A stretch of DNA of 64,000 nucleotides from Bacteroidota bacterium (GTDB lineage Bacteria > Bacteroidota > Bacteroidia > Chitinophagales > BACL12). Below the pieces are notes generated by a model. That model was not told the origin of the DNA. It did no database searches and saw only the letters and a list, made by a program, of their open reading frames with translations. The position numbers and the translations under genes are program-made. Location of the stretch: positions 1 to 64,000 of the forward strand of contig WGOA01000021.1 of assembly GCA_016124275.1 (NCBI GenBank). Reading direction: 5' to 3'. Every line of letters begins with the position of its first letter. Within the stretch, counting starts at the first letter, position 1. This document shows, piece by piece, positions 1 to 7,425 of the stretch.

Positions 1-3000
1 AAAGCTTTGTCGCGCTCGCCCAGTTCCAGCAACATGTTGGCAATGCCCACCATGTTCATGTCGTAGGGCAGGCTGGTGGGAGGGAAGACGGTGATCATTC
101 GATCCAGAACCTCAATGGCCTGTTGGCGGCGTTCGGTGACCTGGGAAGGCGAAGCACCGGTTTCTCCGTTCATAGCCATGGCCAGGCTGTCATCCAACTG
201 ACCGAGCATACTTTGGAGGGCATCGGCGCGGGCAGCTTCGTTAATTAGGTCGAAGGCCAGTTGTTGGTACAGCAAGTACTTGATGGACAACATGGCGTTG
301 AGCGCGGAGGGATCCTTGTAAATGGGCTCTCCTTTTTCAATGCCACCATAACGGAAGTTATCCGACATGAGCAGGTCGTACATGACCTGGGTATTCATGT
401 TTTGGCTGTAGCCTGTCCGTCGCCCACTGTCATCGGGCTTTTCGACCGGAACAAATTTGTAGCACATGCCATCGTGGCGGAAGTATTTCTCCAGACCGAG
501 AAACGCATCGCTTTGCACCGTCATGGCAAAGTAAATCGGGCGCTCCCAGTTGTTGGCCCCGATGATGTCCAGGGTCATGAGGTCGTTTTTGTACAAGCTT
601 TGCTTGTTCAGGTTCACCGTCATTTGCGGCACCACGTAAGGGGCTTCTTCGGCTGTGACGGTGCCGTTTTCGATGACTTTCTGGCGATCAACCGGAATGC
701 TGATTTGGCGTGTGGGTACGTAGGGATTCGGGCTTTCGCGGATGAATGCGATAAAGCGGTTGATGTCAATGCGTTGGTCTTTGAACTTGCTCTTCTCGTC
801 AAAGTCCAGGTAAACATTGTTGTCCGCCTGCACGTCTTCTTCGGTGAGCGTCATAGGCACCGGCGCGGCGTCGTTCACTGCGCGGCGAAGTGCGTTGATG
901 TACCAATCAACCCCCAGCAAACTCAGGTTCACGATCCGAATATCCGTGCGCACGTTTTCCACTTCCTGGGCATACCACAGCGGGTAAGTGTCGTTGTCTC
1001 CCTGAGTGAAAAGAATGGCGTTTTCAGCGCAACTGTTCAGGTAATTGCCCGCTACATCGCGTGCAAACAGGCGGTTGGAGCGGTTGTGGCTGCCCCAGTT
1101 TTCAAAGCCCATCAGGAGCGGAACAACAGCGCAAAGCGCAGTCAGTGCCACCGCATGGCCCGGCTTTCCGGACAGTACTTGCCCGAAGCCGATGGCCATT
1201 CCACCGAAAACAGCGGTGACCAACAGCGAGAAGGCCAGCAACAGAACGAAGGGCATCAGTGCGTACTGCGTCAGTCCGGTCAGGAACATGATGGCTGCGA
1301 AGATGGAAACGCCCGCCAGGTAGGTGCCAAGTGCTTTGCGGTCGCGGCCGATTTCCAGCAGGGCCATTACCCCCATGCCTGCCCAAATAGCAAAGGCAAA
1401 GAAAGCGCCTACCAAGGCGTAGTCGCGCTCCCGGGGTTCAATGGGCGGCTGGTTGGAGTTGACCAGGTTCATGACACCCATGAAAAAGAAGAATACGAAA
1501 ACCACCACGAATCCGCGTTTGTCATTGCGGTACTGCCAGACCATGCCGAGCAAACCGAGCACAAAGGGGAGGAGGTAATATTTGTTGCGGCTGGGATCCT
1601 GCGTTTCCGTGATCGGCAGGTTTTGAAGCTGGGCGTGTTTGGTTTTGTCAATGAATTCAAGACCGGTAATCCAGTTGCCGTTTTTGTAGCCGTCGGCGAG
1701 GTAACCCTGGCGGTCGTTCTGGCGCCCGGAGAAATTCCACATAAAATAGCGCCAGAACATATACCCGAGCTGGTAATCAAAGAAATAACGGAGGTTGTCG
1801 CCGTAGTTGGGCATGTAATTGGCGCCTTCGGCTTCGCTCAGCCCGAGGAAGGCGTAGTACATGGACAAGTGCCGGCCCTCCGGAGAGCCCATGCGCGGAA
1901 AAAATACCTTTTTGTTTTTCTGCACCAGGCTTGCGACTTCCGGGGGCATAGTAGCCGGGTTCAGGTTTGGATATACCGAACGAATATCGTATACGTATTC
2001 TTTCTTTTGTCCAATGATTTTGTATTCTCCGTCCGCTTTTCGGTAGATGGGTCCTGCGTCTTCGGCACTGACGGGACGCGCAGTAAAATAGGTTCCGAAG
2101 AACAGATCGCGGCTGCCGTACTGCTCGCGTTTCAGGTAGCTCAGGAAGCTGTGCACATCCGTGATGCCGTTCATGTTGATGGACGGCTGGGCGGCTGCCC
2201 GGATCAGCACCATGGCGTAGGAACTAAAGCCCATGAGCAAAAACACCAGGCTGAGCAGCGCGGTGTTTAGCCACTGCCGGCCGTTATTGGCCGACCAGCG
2301 GATGCCCCAGGCAATGCCGCCAAGGATGACCAGGCTGAACAGGATAATGCCGCTGAGGAAAGGCGCGCCGAGGTCATTCACAAAGAAGACATCGAGGTTG
2401 GCAGCCATGGCAATGAGGTAGTCCAGCACAATGTAGAGGATGAACACCAAAATGCCGATGGAGACCCCCGCGGCGGCCAGAATACCCTTGGTACTGACCT
2501 CAAAACGGCGGAAGTAATACAGGAAAACAATGGCCGGTATGACCAGCAAACTGAGCAGGTGCACTCCGCCGGACAGCCCCAGCATGAGGGCCACAAACAA
2601 CAACCAGCGGTCTGCGCCGGGTTCATCAGCCACGCGGTCCCATTTGGTCATGGCCCAGAAGATGAGGGCATAGAAAAACGTTGCCAGCGCGTACACTTCC
2701 GCTTCGACCGCTGAAAACCACATGGACGTCATGAACGTGCCAATGCCGGCAGCAATCAGTCCCGAACCAATGGCAGCCGCTGTTTTAGCCGAATCCCAGC
2801 TGCCGTTGCGCACCAGGACTTTTCGGGCGAAATACGTAGTGCTCCAGAACAAGAACAACACTGCAGCCGAGCTGCTGAGCGCTGAAAAGAGGTTCATCAT
2901 CACGTCGGCGTTGGCTACGCCGCCTCCGAGGAGCGTGAAAACCCGACCGACCATGAGAAAAATGGGGGCGCCAGGCGGGTGGACCACCTGGAGCTTGTAA

Positions 3001-3128
3001 GCAGCAGAGATGAATTCACCGCAGTCCCAGAAGCTGGCGGTGCCTTCCATGGTCAGTGCGTAGACCAGCGAGGCAAAAATGAAAACCAGCCAGCCGGCGA
3101 TGTTGTTAGCGCGATCAAAACCCGTCAT
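1..3128 (-). CDS. DUF2723 / TMEM260-like membrane glycosyltransferase (3' end cut off)
   Basis: Read on the minus strand from an ATG at 3128 and still open at the left edge, so about 1042 residues are visible and the C-terminus is missing. The N-terminus shows the family hallmark: a first membrane segment, then TASFWDCGEF and VHPPGAPIF. About ten further hydrophobic segments follow, then a long extracytoplasmic part containing TQGDNDTYPLWY. The visible end looks like TPR-type helices. DUF2723 proteins are GT-C-fold polytopic enzymes; the vertebrate relative TMEM260 is a protein O-mannosyltransferase for IPT (Ig-like) domains. A role in O-glycosylating exported proteins is therefore an inference. 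A TAACTTTG box lies 32 bases upstream of the start. Family assignment is confident, substrate is not. Confidence 0.85.
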   Translation of the reverse strand, partial: MTGFDRANNIAGWLVFIFASLVYALTMEGTASFWDCGEFISAAYKLQVVHPPGAPIFLMVGRVFTLLGGGVANADVMMNLFSALSSSAAVLFLFWSTTYFARKVLVRNGSWDSAKTAAAIGSGLIAAGIGTFMTSMWFSAVEAEVYALATFFYALIFWAMTKWDRVADEPGADRWLLFVALMLGLSGGVHLLSLLVIPAIVFLYYFRRFEVSTKGILAAAGVSIGILVFILYIVLDYLIAMAANLDVFFVNDLGAPFLSGIILFSLVILGGIAWGIRWSANNGRQWLNTALLSLVFLLMGFSSYAMVLIRAAAQPSINMNGITDVHSFLSYLKREQYGSRDLFFGTYFTARPVSAEDAGPIYRKADGEYKIIGQKKEYVYDIRSVYPNLNPATMPPEVASLVQKNKKVFFPRMGSPEGRHLSMYYAFLGLSEAEGANYMPNYGDNLRYFFDYQLGYMFWRYFMWNFSGRQNDRQGYLADGYKNGNWITGLEFIDKTKHAQLQNLPITETQDPSRNKYYLLPFVLGLLGMVWQYRNDKRGFVVVFVFFFFMGVMNLVNSNQPPIEPRERDYALVGAFFAFAIWAGMGVMALLEIGRDRKALGTYLAGVSIFAAIMFLTGLTQYALMPFVLLLAFSLLVTAVFGGMAIGFGQVLSGKPGHAVALTALCAVVPLLMGFENWGSHNRSNRLFARDVAGNYLNSCAENAILFTQGDNDTYPLWYAQEVENVRTDIRIVNLSLLGVDWYINALRRAVNDAAPVPMTLTEEDVQADNNVYLDFDEKSKFKDQRIDINRFIAFIRESPNPYVPTRQISIPVDRQKVIENGTVTAEEAPYVVPQMTVNLNKQSLYKNDLMTLDIIGANNWERPIYFAMTVQSDAFLGLEKYFRHDGMCYKFVPVEKPDDSGRRTGYSQNMNTQVMYDLLMSDNFRYGGIEKGEPIYKDPSALNAMLSIKYLLYQQLAFDLINEAARADALQSMLGQLDDSLAMAMNGETGASPSQVTERRQQAIEVLDRMITVFPPTSLPYDMNMVGIANMLLELGERDKA

Positions 3129-3160
3129 ACAAATGATATTGCCCTATTTTAAAAGAAGGT

Positions 3161-3168
3161 CAAAGTTA
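3161..3168 (-). promoter_or_regulatory. Bacteroidota -7 box (TAACTTTG) for the DUF2723 gene
   Basis: On the minus strand the octamer TAACTTTG matches TAnnTTTG and ends 32 bases before the ATG at 3128. No good TTG/TTTG element lies at the expected upstream distance, so this is a half-supported promoter. Confidence 0.4.
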
Positions 3169-3269
3169 ATGGAATAAACGGGATAGGGCTGTCATTTAGG
3201 GCCTTGCCATTGGTTGCCGCGTCGTACTTTTATGCCTTGCAAACGGTGTTTTGATAAACGGATAACCTT

Positions 3270-4067
3270 ATGGCCGTAATTCGGCAAGCGGTTTTGGACA
3301 ACCGCGAACAGTTCCGGCAGCAATTTGACGCCGGAAAGCCCTACCGCAACATTGTCATTGACAATTTTCTGGCCCCCGAGGTGGCGCAGTCGCTGTACGA
3401 CCACTTTCCCAAAGTGGAAGACATGCGCAAGCACTACAGCAACCTGAACGAAAAGAAGTCAGAAGGGTCCAGTTTTGATGTCTGGCACCCGGATTTTAAC
3501 CGGGTCCGCGAGGCCATCATGGGCCCGGAGTTTGTGGCCTGGATGGAGCATGTAACCGGCTTTAAACCCCTGGAATTGCCCGATGATCACAGGGGCAGCG
3601 GCCTGCACCAGGGCACAGACGGCAGTTACCTGGACATCCATGTGGACTTTTCCATCCACCCCATCCGCAACATTCACCGGCGGCTGAACCTGTTGATTTT
3701 CCTGAATCCGGATTGGAAGCCGGAGTACGGCGGGCTGTTGGAACTGTGGGATCCCAGGGTAGAACGGCTGGAGTACGAGATTCTGCCCTTGTTTAACCGG
3801 GCGGCCATTTTTGAGTGCAATGACGTTTCCTACCACGGTTACGACAAGATCTCCGTGCCGGAAAGGGTAACCCGCAAATCGTTTTTTGCTTACTACTACT
3901 CGCCGATTCAGGCCGATGTCAAGTACCACGATACCATTTTCAAGCCGCGTCCTTCGGATTCCAGGATGAAAAAAACCCAGACGGCCGTTAAGGAAAGCTC
4001 GAAAAACCTGATCAAAAAGTCCATTCAGCGGCTCGGACTTAAATCCTTGTTTGAAAAATTCGAATAG
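3270..4067 (+). CDS. 2-oxoglutarate/Fe(II)-dependent oxygenase, prolyl-4-hydroxylase-like
   Basis: 265 residues. The iron-binding triad is visible as H124-x-D126 in DIHVDFS and H189 in VSYHGYD, with R202 (RKSFFAYYY) as the likely 2-oxoglutarate-binding residue. This is the arrangement of the 2OG-Fe(II) oxygenase_3 / prolyl-4-hydroxylase-like proteins, which hydroxylate protein or small-molecule substrates using O2 and 2-oxoglutarate. There is no signal peptide, so it should be cytoplasmic. The last 40 residues are lysine-rich and outside the catalytic fold. The gene is transcribed alone, divergent from the DUF2723 gene. In Bacteroidota such enzymes often sit near glycan-synthesis genes; the substrate cannot be told from sequence. 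Confidence 0.8.
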   Translation: MAVIRQAVLDNREQFRQQFDAGKPYRNIVIDNFLAPEVAQSLYDHFPKVEDMRKHYSNLNEKKSEGSSFDVWHPDFNRVREAIMGPEFVAWMEHVTGFKPLELPDDHRGSGLHQGTDGSYLDIHVDFSIHPIRNIHRRLNLLIFLNPDWKPEYGGLLELWDPRVERLEYEILPLFNRAAIFECNDVSYHGYDKISVPERVTRKSFFAYYYSPIQADVKYHDTIFKPRPSDSRMKKTQTAVKESSKNLIKKSIQRLGLKSLFEKFE

Positions 4068-4093
4068 CCGTTTCCCGGTTTAACCAGAACCGC

Positions 4094-4101
4094 TATTTTT
4101 G
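4094..4101 (+). promoter_or_regulatory. Candidate -7 box (TATTTTTG) upstream of tRNA-Gln
   Basis: TATTTTTG matches TAnnTTTG and lies 53 bases before the mature tRNA. The upstream element is weak (TTTC at 4071-4074, 19-base spacer). Confidence 0.35.
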
Positions 4102-4154
4102 TGCTCCGTTATATCCCTGGGTAAAAACCGGGGGCATACAGAAACTTCGCTTGC

Positions 4155-4227
4155 AGGCCTGTGGTGTAACTGGCAACACGTCTGATTTTGGTTCAGAAGA
4201 GTCTAGGTTCGAGCCCTAGCAGGCCTA
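4155..4227 (+). tRNA. tRNA-Gln (anticodon TTG)
   Basis: A complete 73-base cloverleaf. Acceptor strands AGGCCTG (4155-4161) and CAGGCCT (4220-4226) pair, with discriminator A at 4227. The anticodon stem TCTGA/TCAGA closes the loop TTTTGGT, giving anticodon TTG. The T stem CTAGG/CCTAG closes TTCGAGC. The CCA end is not encoded. It stands alone between two protein genes and is followed 16 bases later by a strong terminator hairpin. Confidence 0.96.
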
Positions 4228-4243
4228 CATCTTGCCCATTCAG

Positions 4244-4273
4244 AAAAGGGGAGCCTGACCGGGCTCCCCTTTT
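4244..4273 (+). terminator. Rho-independent terminator after tRNA-Gln
   Basis: A perfect 12-bp stem, AAAAGGGGAGCC pairing with GGCTCCCCTTTT around a 6-base loop. Because the arms begin with four A and end with four T, it could work in both directions. It separates the tRNA from prs. Confidence 0.85.
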
Positions 4274-4450
4274 CCTGTCTTTTAGCGGCCTATTCCTGGC
4301 TTTTTCAGGCGGTTTCTGGCTTTTTCTGCTGGAAAGGTTCAAAGTAGCCCAGGGGTTAGCTGCCCCATGGCCCCGGGGTAGCTTCAAAAAAGCCCCAAAA
4401 AGAGGCCGCTCAAAGCGCGAAAACCCTTCGCCTGAAAGCCTGCTTTTGCT

Positions 4451-4458
4451 TATCTTTG
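4451..4458 (+). promoter_or_regulatory. prs promoter -7 box (TATCTTTG)
   Basis: An exact TAnnTTTG octamer 18 bases before the prs ATG at 4477. TTCG at 4427-4430, 20 bases upstream, is a one-mismatch version of the TTTG element. Confidence 0.6.
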
Positions 4459-4476
4459 CCCTTCCTTTCAAAAATC

Positions 4477-5409
4477 ATGGTCGTTAACGACGTAAAACTG
4501 TTCTCGGGTAGCCAATCCCAGTACTTGGCGGAGAAGATCGCTGACTATTATGGTCAGCCGCTCGGCAAGGTGGTGGTGGAGCGCTTCAGCGATGGCGAGT
4601 TTCAGCCCAACCTGCTGGAATCCGTCCGGGGCAACTACGTCTTTTTGATCCAGAGCACGTTTTCGCCGACCGACAACCTTTTTGAGCTTTTGTTGATGAT
4701 TGATGCCGCCCGGCGGGCTTCTGCGCATTACATCATTGCGGTTATTCCATTTTTTGGCATGGCCCGGCAAGACCGGAAAGACAAACCGAGGGTGGCCATT
4801 GCCAGCAAACTGGTGGCCAATTTGCTGGTTTCAGCCGGTGCCAACCGCGTCATGACCATGGACCTGCACGCCGATCAGATTCAAGGATTTTTTGACATTC
4901 CGGTGGACCACCTGCAATCCACGGCTGTTTTTGTGCCTTATTTAGAGAAGATGAACCTGGACAACCTGGTTTTTGCTTCTCCGGATGTCGGCAGTACCAA
5001 ACGGAACCGGACTTATGCCATGCATTTCAATACCGACCTGGTCATCTGCGATAAATACCGCAAGAAGGCCAACGAAGTAGCCGAAATGACGGTCATTGGC
5101 GAAGTCAAAGGCAAGGATGTGGTCATTATTGACGACATTGTGGACACTGCCGGAACGCTTTGTGCTGCTGCCGATGCCCTCATTGACAAAGGGGCCAGCA
5201 CTGTACGGGCCTTCGCCACCCATCCTGTTTTGTCCGGCAAAGCTTATGAACGCATCGAGAGTTCCGGGTTGCAGGAGCTCTACGTCACTGATACCATTCC
5301 GCTTCGCAAGCGATCCTCCAAAATCAAAGTGGTTTCGGTGGCTAAGCTCTTTGGAAGGGCTATCCGCCATACCCACGAACACCGTTCCATCAGCTCGCTC
5401 TTCCTTTAA
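4477..5409 (+). CDS. prs: Ribose-phosphate pyrophosphokinase (PRPP synthetase)
   Basis: Makes 5-phosphoribosyl 1-diphosphate from ribose 5-phosphate and ATP, feeding purine, pyrimidine, His, Trp and NAD synthesis. The 310-residue product shows the catalytic-histidine segment DLHADQIQGFF near residue 131, RQDRKD near 98-102, and the PRPP-binding loop DDIVDTAGT at 219-227. An in-frame TTG at 4456 would add seven residues, but it lies inside the promoter box and no family member starts that way, so I chose the ATG at 4477. The gene heads the prs-rplY-pth cluster common in Bacteroidota, with 60 bases before rplY. Length and motifs are normal. Confidence 0.97.
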   Translation: MVVNDVKLFSGSQSQYLAEKIADYYGQPLGKVVVERFSDGEFQPNLLESVRGNYVFLIQSTFSPTDNLFELLLMIDAARRASAHYIIAVIPFFGMARQDRKDKPRVAIASKLVANLLVSAGANRVMTMDLHADQIQGFFDIPVDHLQSTAVFVPYLEKMNLDNLVFASPDVGSTKRNRTYAMHFNTDLVICDKYRKKANEVAEMTVIGEVKGKDVVIIDDIVDTAGTLCAAADALIDKGASTVRAFATHPVLSGKAYERIESSGLQELYVTDTIPLRKRSSKIKVVSVAKLFGRAIRHTHEHRSISSLFL

Positions 5410-5469
5410 CCAAGGAGTGCGTCCCTCAACCGACTTTCCCCAAGAATAAACCGCTATAACCAGCGCGCC

Positions 5470-6114
5470 ATGAAGACCATGACCATCGAAGGCCAGATCC
5501 GCAACGATCTGGGTAAAAAGGCCTCCAAATCCCTGCGTCGGGACGAAAACGTTCCCTGCGTGCTTTACGGTGAAGGCCAGAACATCCATTTTTCGGCACC
5601 GCTGACGGCATTCCGCCACGTGGTGTACACCCCGGATTTTCTGAAAATTGACCTGAATCTGGACGGTGCCCATTACGAGGCCATCATTAAGGACATTCAG
5701 TACCATCCCGTCAAGGATGACATTACTCACGTTGATTTTCAGCGCCTGAGCGATGGCAAAATTCTGACCACCCAATTGCCGGTCAAACTGGTGGGTTCCT
5801 CGCCCGGTGTCCGCGAAGGGGGCAAGATGAAGGTCCGCGTGCGCAAGCTCAACGTCAAAGTTGCCCCGAAGCACCTGGTCGAATACATCCCGGTTGACAT
5901 CAGCGAATTGCAGTTGGGCCGTTCGGTTCGCATTGGCGATCTGAAGGTCGAAGGGGTGCAGATCATGAACAGCCCAGGTATCCCGGTGGCCACTTGTGAG
6001 ATTCCCCGCGCGCTTCGCGGTAAGACGGCTGCTGCCGAAGCTGTTCCGGCAAAAGGGGCTGCTAAAGCTGCTCCGGCCAAGGCTGCACCCGCCAAAGCTG
6101 CTCCAGCCAAGTAA
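5470..6114 (+). CDS. rplY: 50S ribosomal protein L25, Ctc type
   Basis: 214 residues. It begins with the L25 N-terminal domain (5S rRNA-binding; RNDLGKKASKSLRRDENVPCVLYG at about 11-34) and continues into the C-terminal TL5/CTC beta domain, as in long-form L25 proteins. The last 35 residues are a low-complexity Ala/Pro/Lys tail built from near-repeats of AAPAK, typical of the disordered tail of Bacteroidota L25. It follows prs by 60 bases and precedes pth by 28, and is probably co-transcribed with both. The antisense frame stays open across the repeats but is not a gene. Confidence 0.95.
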   Translation: MKTMTIEGQIRNDLGKKASKSLRRDENVPCVLYGEGQNIHFSAPLTAFRHVVYTPDFLKIDLNLDGAHYEAIIKDIQYHPVKDDITHVDFQRLSDGKILTTQLPVKLVGSSPGVREGGKMKVRVRKLNVKVAPKHLVEYIPVDISELQLGRSVRIGDLKVEGVQIMNSPGIPVATCEIPRALRGKTAAAEAVPAKGAAKAAPAKAAPAKAAPAK

Positions 6115-6142
6115 GACTGGTTGGCCTAAGGCCTCCTGACAC

Positions 6143-6706
6143 ATGCGCTACCTCGTGGCTGGACTGGGCAATGTGGGTTCCGAATATGCCGGTACCCGAC
6201 ACAACATCGGTTTCGATGTGGTGGACTACCTGGCCCGCAAGCACGAAGTGGCGTTTGCGTCCGATCGTCTGGCCGACGTGGCAGAGATCAAGTACCGCGG
6301 CCGTTTCCTGCGCTTGATCAAGCCTTCTACCTACATGAATCGCAGTGGGCGTGCCATCAAGTATTGGATGGAGCAGGACAAAATCAGTGCAGACCGCCTG
6401 TTGGTCATTGTGGACGATCTCAATTTGCCCCTCGGCAAACTTCGCATGCGCACCAAAGGCAGCGATGGTGGGCACAACGGGCTGGCGGACATTCAAGCGG
6501 TTTTTGGACACACCAATTACGCGCGCCTTCGGGTGGGCATTGGCAGTGAGTTTTCCAAAGGAGCACAGGTGGACTTTGTGCTCGGCCGCTGGTCGTCAGA
6601 AGAAAGCAAGGCGCTCGTGGAGCGCATCCCCCTGGCCGCTGAAGCGGCTTTGCGCTTTTCAGCCCAAACCGCAGGGCAAGTCATGGAATGGGCCAATGCG
6701 CAATAG
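6143..6706 (+). CDS. pth: Peptidyl-tRNA hydrolase
   Basis: Releases tRNA from prematurely dropped peptidyl-tRNA. The 187-residue length is normal. Key residues are visible at the positions known from E. coli Pth: catalytic H20 (TRHNIGF), N66 (TYMNRSG), D92 (VDDLNLP) and N112 (GGHNGL). It is the third gene of prs-rplY-pth and ends 40 bases before the next gene, with no terminator between. Confidence 0.96.
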   Translation: MRYLVAGLGNVGSEYAGTRHNIGFDVVDYLARKHEVAFASDRLADVAEIKYRGRFLRLIKPSTYMNRSGRAIKYWMEQDKISADRLLVIVDDLNLPLGKLRMRTKGSDGGHNGLADIQAVFGHTNYARLRVGIGSEFSKGAQVDFVLGRWSSEESKALVERIPLAAEAALRFSAQTAGQVMEWANAQ

Positions 6707-6746
6707 GGTTACTGATAACTTTACGAACTGGTAAAGCCTTTCACCC

Positions 6747-7415
6747 ATGACCTGTTATTGTATAGGAAGAAATTATGCTGAACACGCCGCAGAGTTGGGC
6801 AACGCAGTCCCCGACAAGCCGCTGATCTTTGCTAAGCCTTCCACGGCGTTGCTTCAGGACGGCAAGCCCTTCGAACTGCCGGATTTCAGCCAGGACGTGC
6901 ACTATGAGACAGAGTTGGTGCTGCGGGTCAGCAAGCGCGCGCAACGTATCGATGCCGCCGAGGCCTGGAACTACGTGGACGCGCTCACGATTGGGGTGGA
7001 CCTTACCGCCCGCGACTTGCAAAATGCCTTAAAAGCCAAGGGTCAGCCTTGGGAAATTGCCAAAGGTTTTGACGCGAGTGCGCCCATTGGCCGCTTTGTG
7101 CCTGTTCCGCAAGCCCTTAAGTTCGGGGGAATTGCCTTCGAGGGCCGCATCAACGGTGCCAGTGTTCAGCAGGGCCATACCCGCGATATGATTTTCCCGG
7201 TTCCGGCCTTTATGGCCTATCTTACCCGCTTCTTTACCTTGATGCCCGGCGATTTGCTGTTTACAGGAACACCGGCAGGGGTAGGACCGCTGCGTGCCGG
7301 CGATCATTTTGAAGGGTGGTTGCTGGAGGACGAAACCATGCAATCGGCCGAAAAAGCCTCGGAAAAGCAACAAAAGCTGCTGGATTTCGAAATACTGGGT
7401 CATGGGGAACGGTGA
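6747..7415 (+). CDS. Fumarylacetoacetate hydrolase family protein
   Basis: A 222-residue single-domain FAH-fold enzyme. The metal-binding set E54-x-E56 (HYETELVL) and D85 (GVDLTARD) is intact, as is the ALKAKGQPWEIAKGFD segment that usually lines the active site. Members hydrolyse or decarboxylate 2-oxo acids, including oxaloacetate and acylpyruvates, so the exact substrate is open. It is cytoplasmic. Its stop lies 10 bases before the fused E1 dehydrogenase start, so the two are probably one transcript, which suggests 2-oxo-acid metabolism. A near-consensus TAACTTTA box lies at 6716-6723. Confidence 0.85.
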   Translation: MTCYCIGRNYAEHAAELGNAVPDKPLIFAKPSTALLQDGKPFELPDFSQDVHYETELVLRVSKRAQRIDAAEAWNYVDALTIGVDLTARDLQNALKAKGQPWEIAKGFDASAPIGRFVPVPQALKFGGIAFEGRINGASVQQGHTRDMIFPVPAFMAYLTRFFTLMPGDLLFTGTPAGVGPLRAGDHFEGWLLEDETMQSAEKASEKQQKLLDFEILGHGER

Positions 7416-7425
7416 AACGGAGGCT

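Noticed and set aside
261-2270. 669-residue open frame on the plus strand
   Set aside because: It is the antisense of the DUF2723 gene; its sequence is composition-driven (His/Val/Gln-rich) with no domain, while the opposite frame shows a clear family.
4155-4227. tRNA-Gln as an attachment site
   Set aside because: No integrase and no direct repeat of the tRNA 3' end nearby; it is followed directly by a terminator and prs.
4942-6144. 400-residue minus-strand frame across prs and rplY
   Set aside because: Antisense to two well-recognised genes and without any family resemblance.
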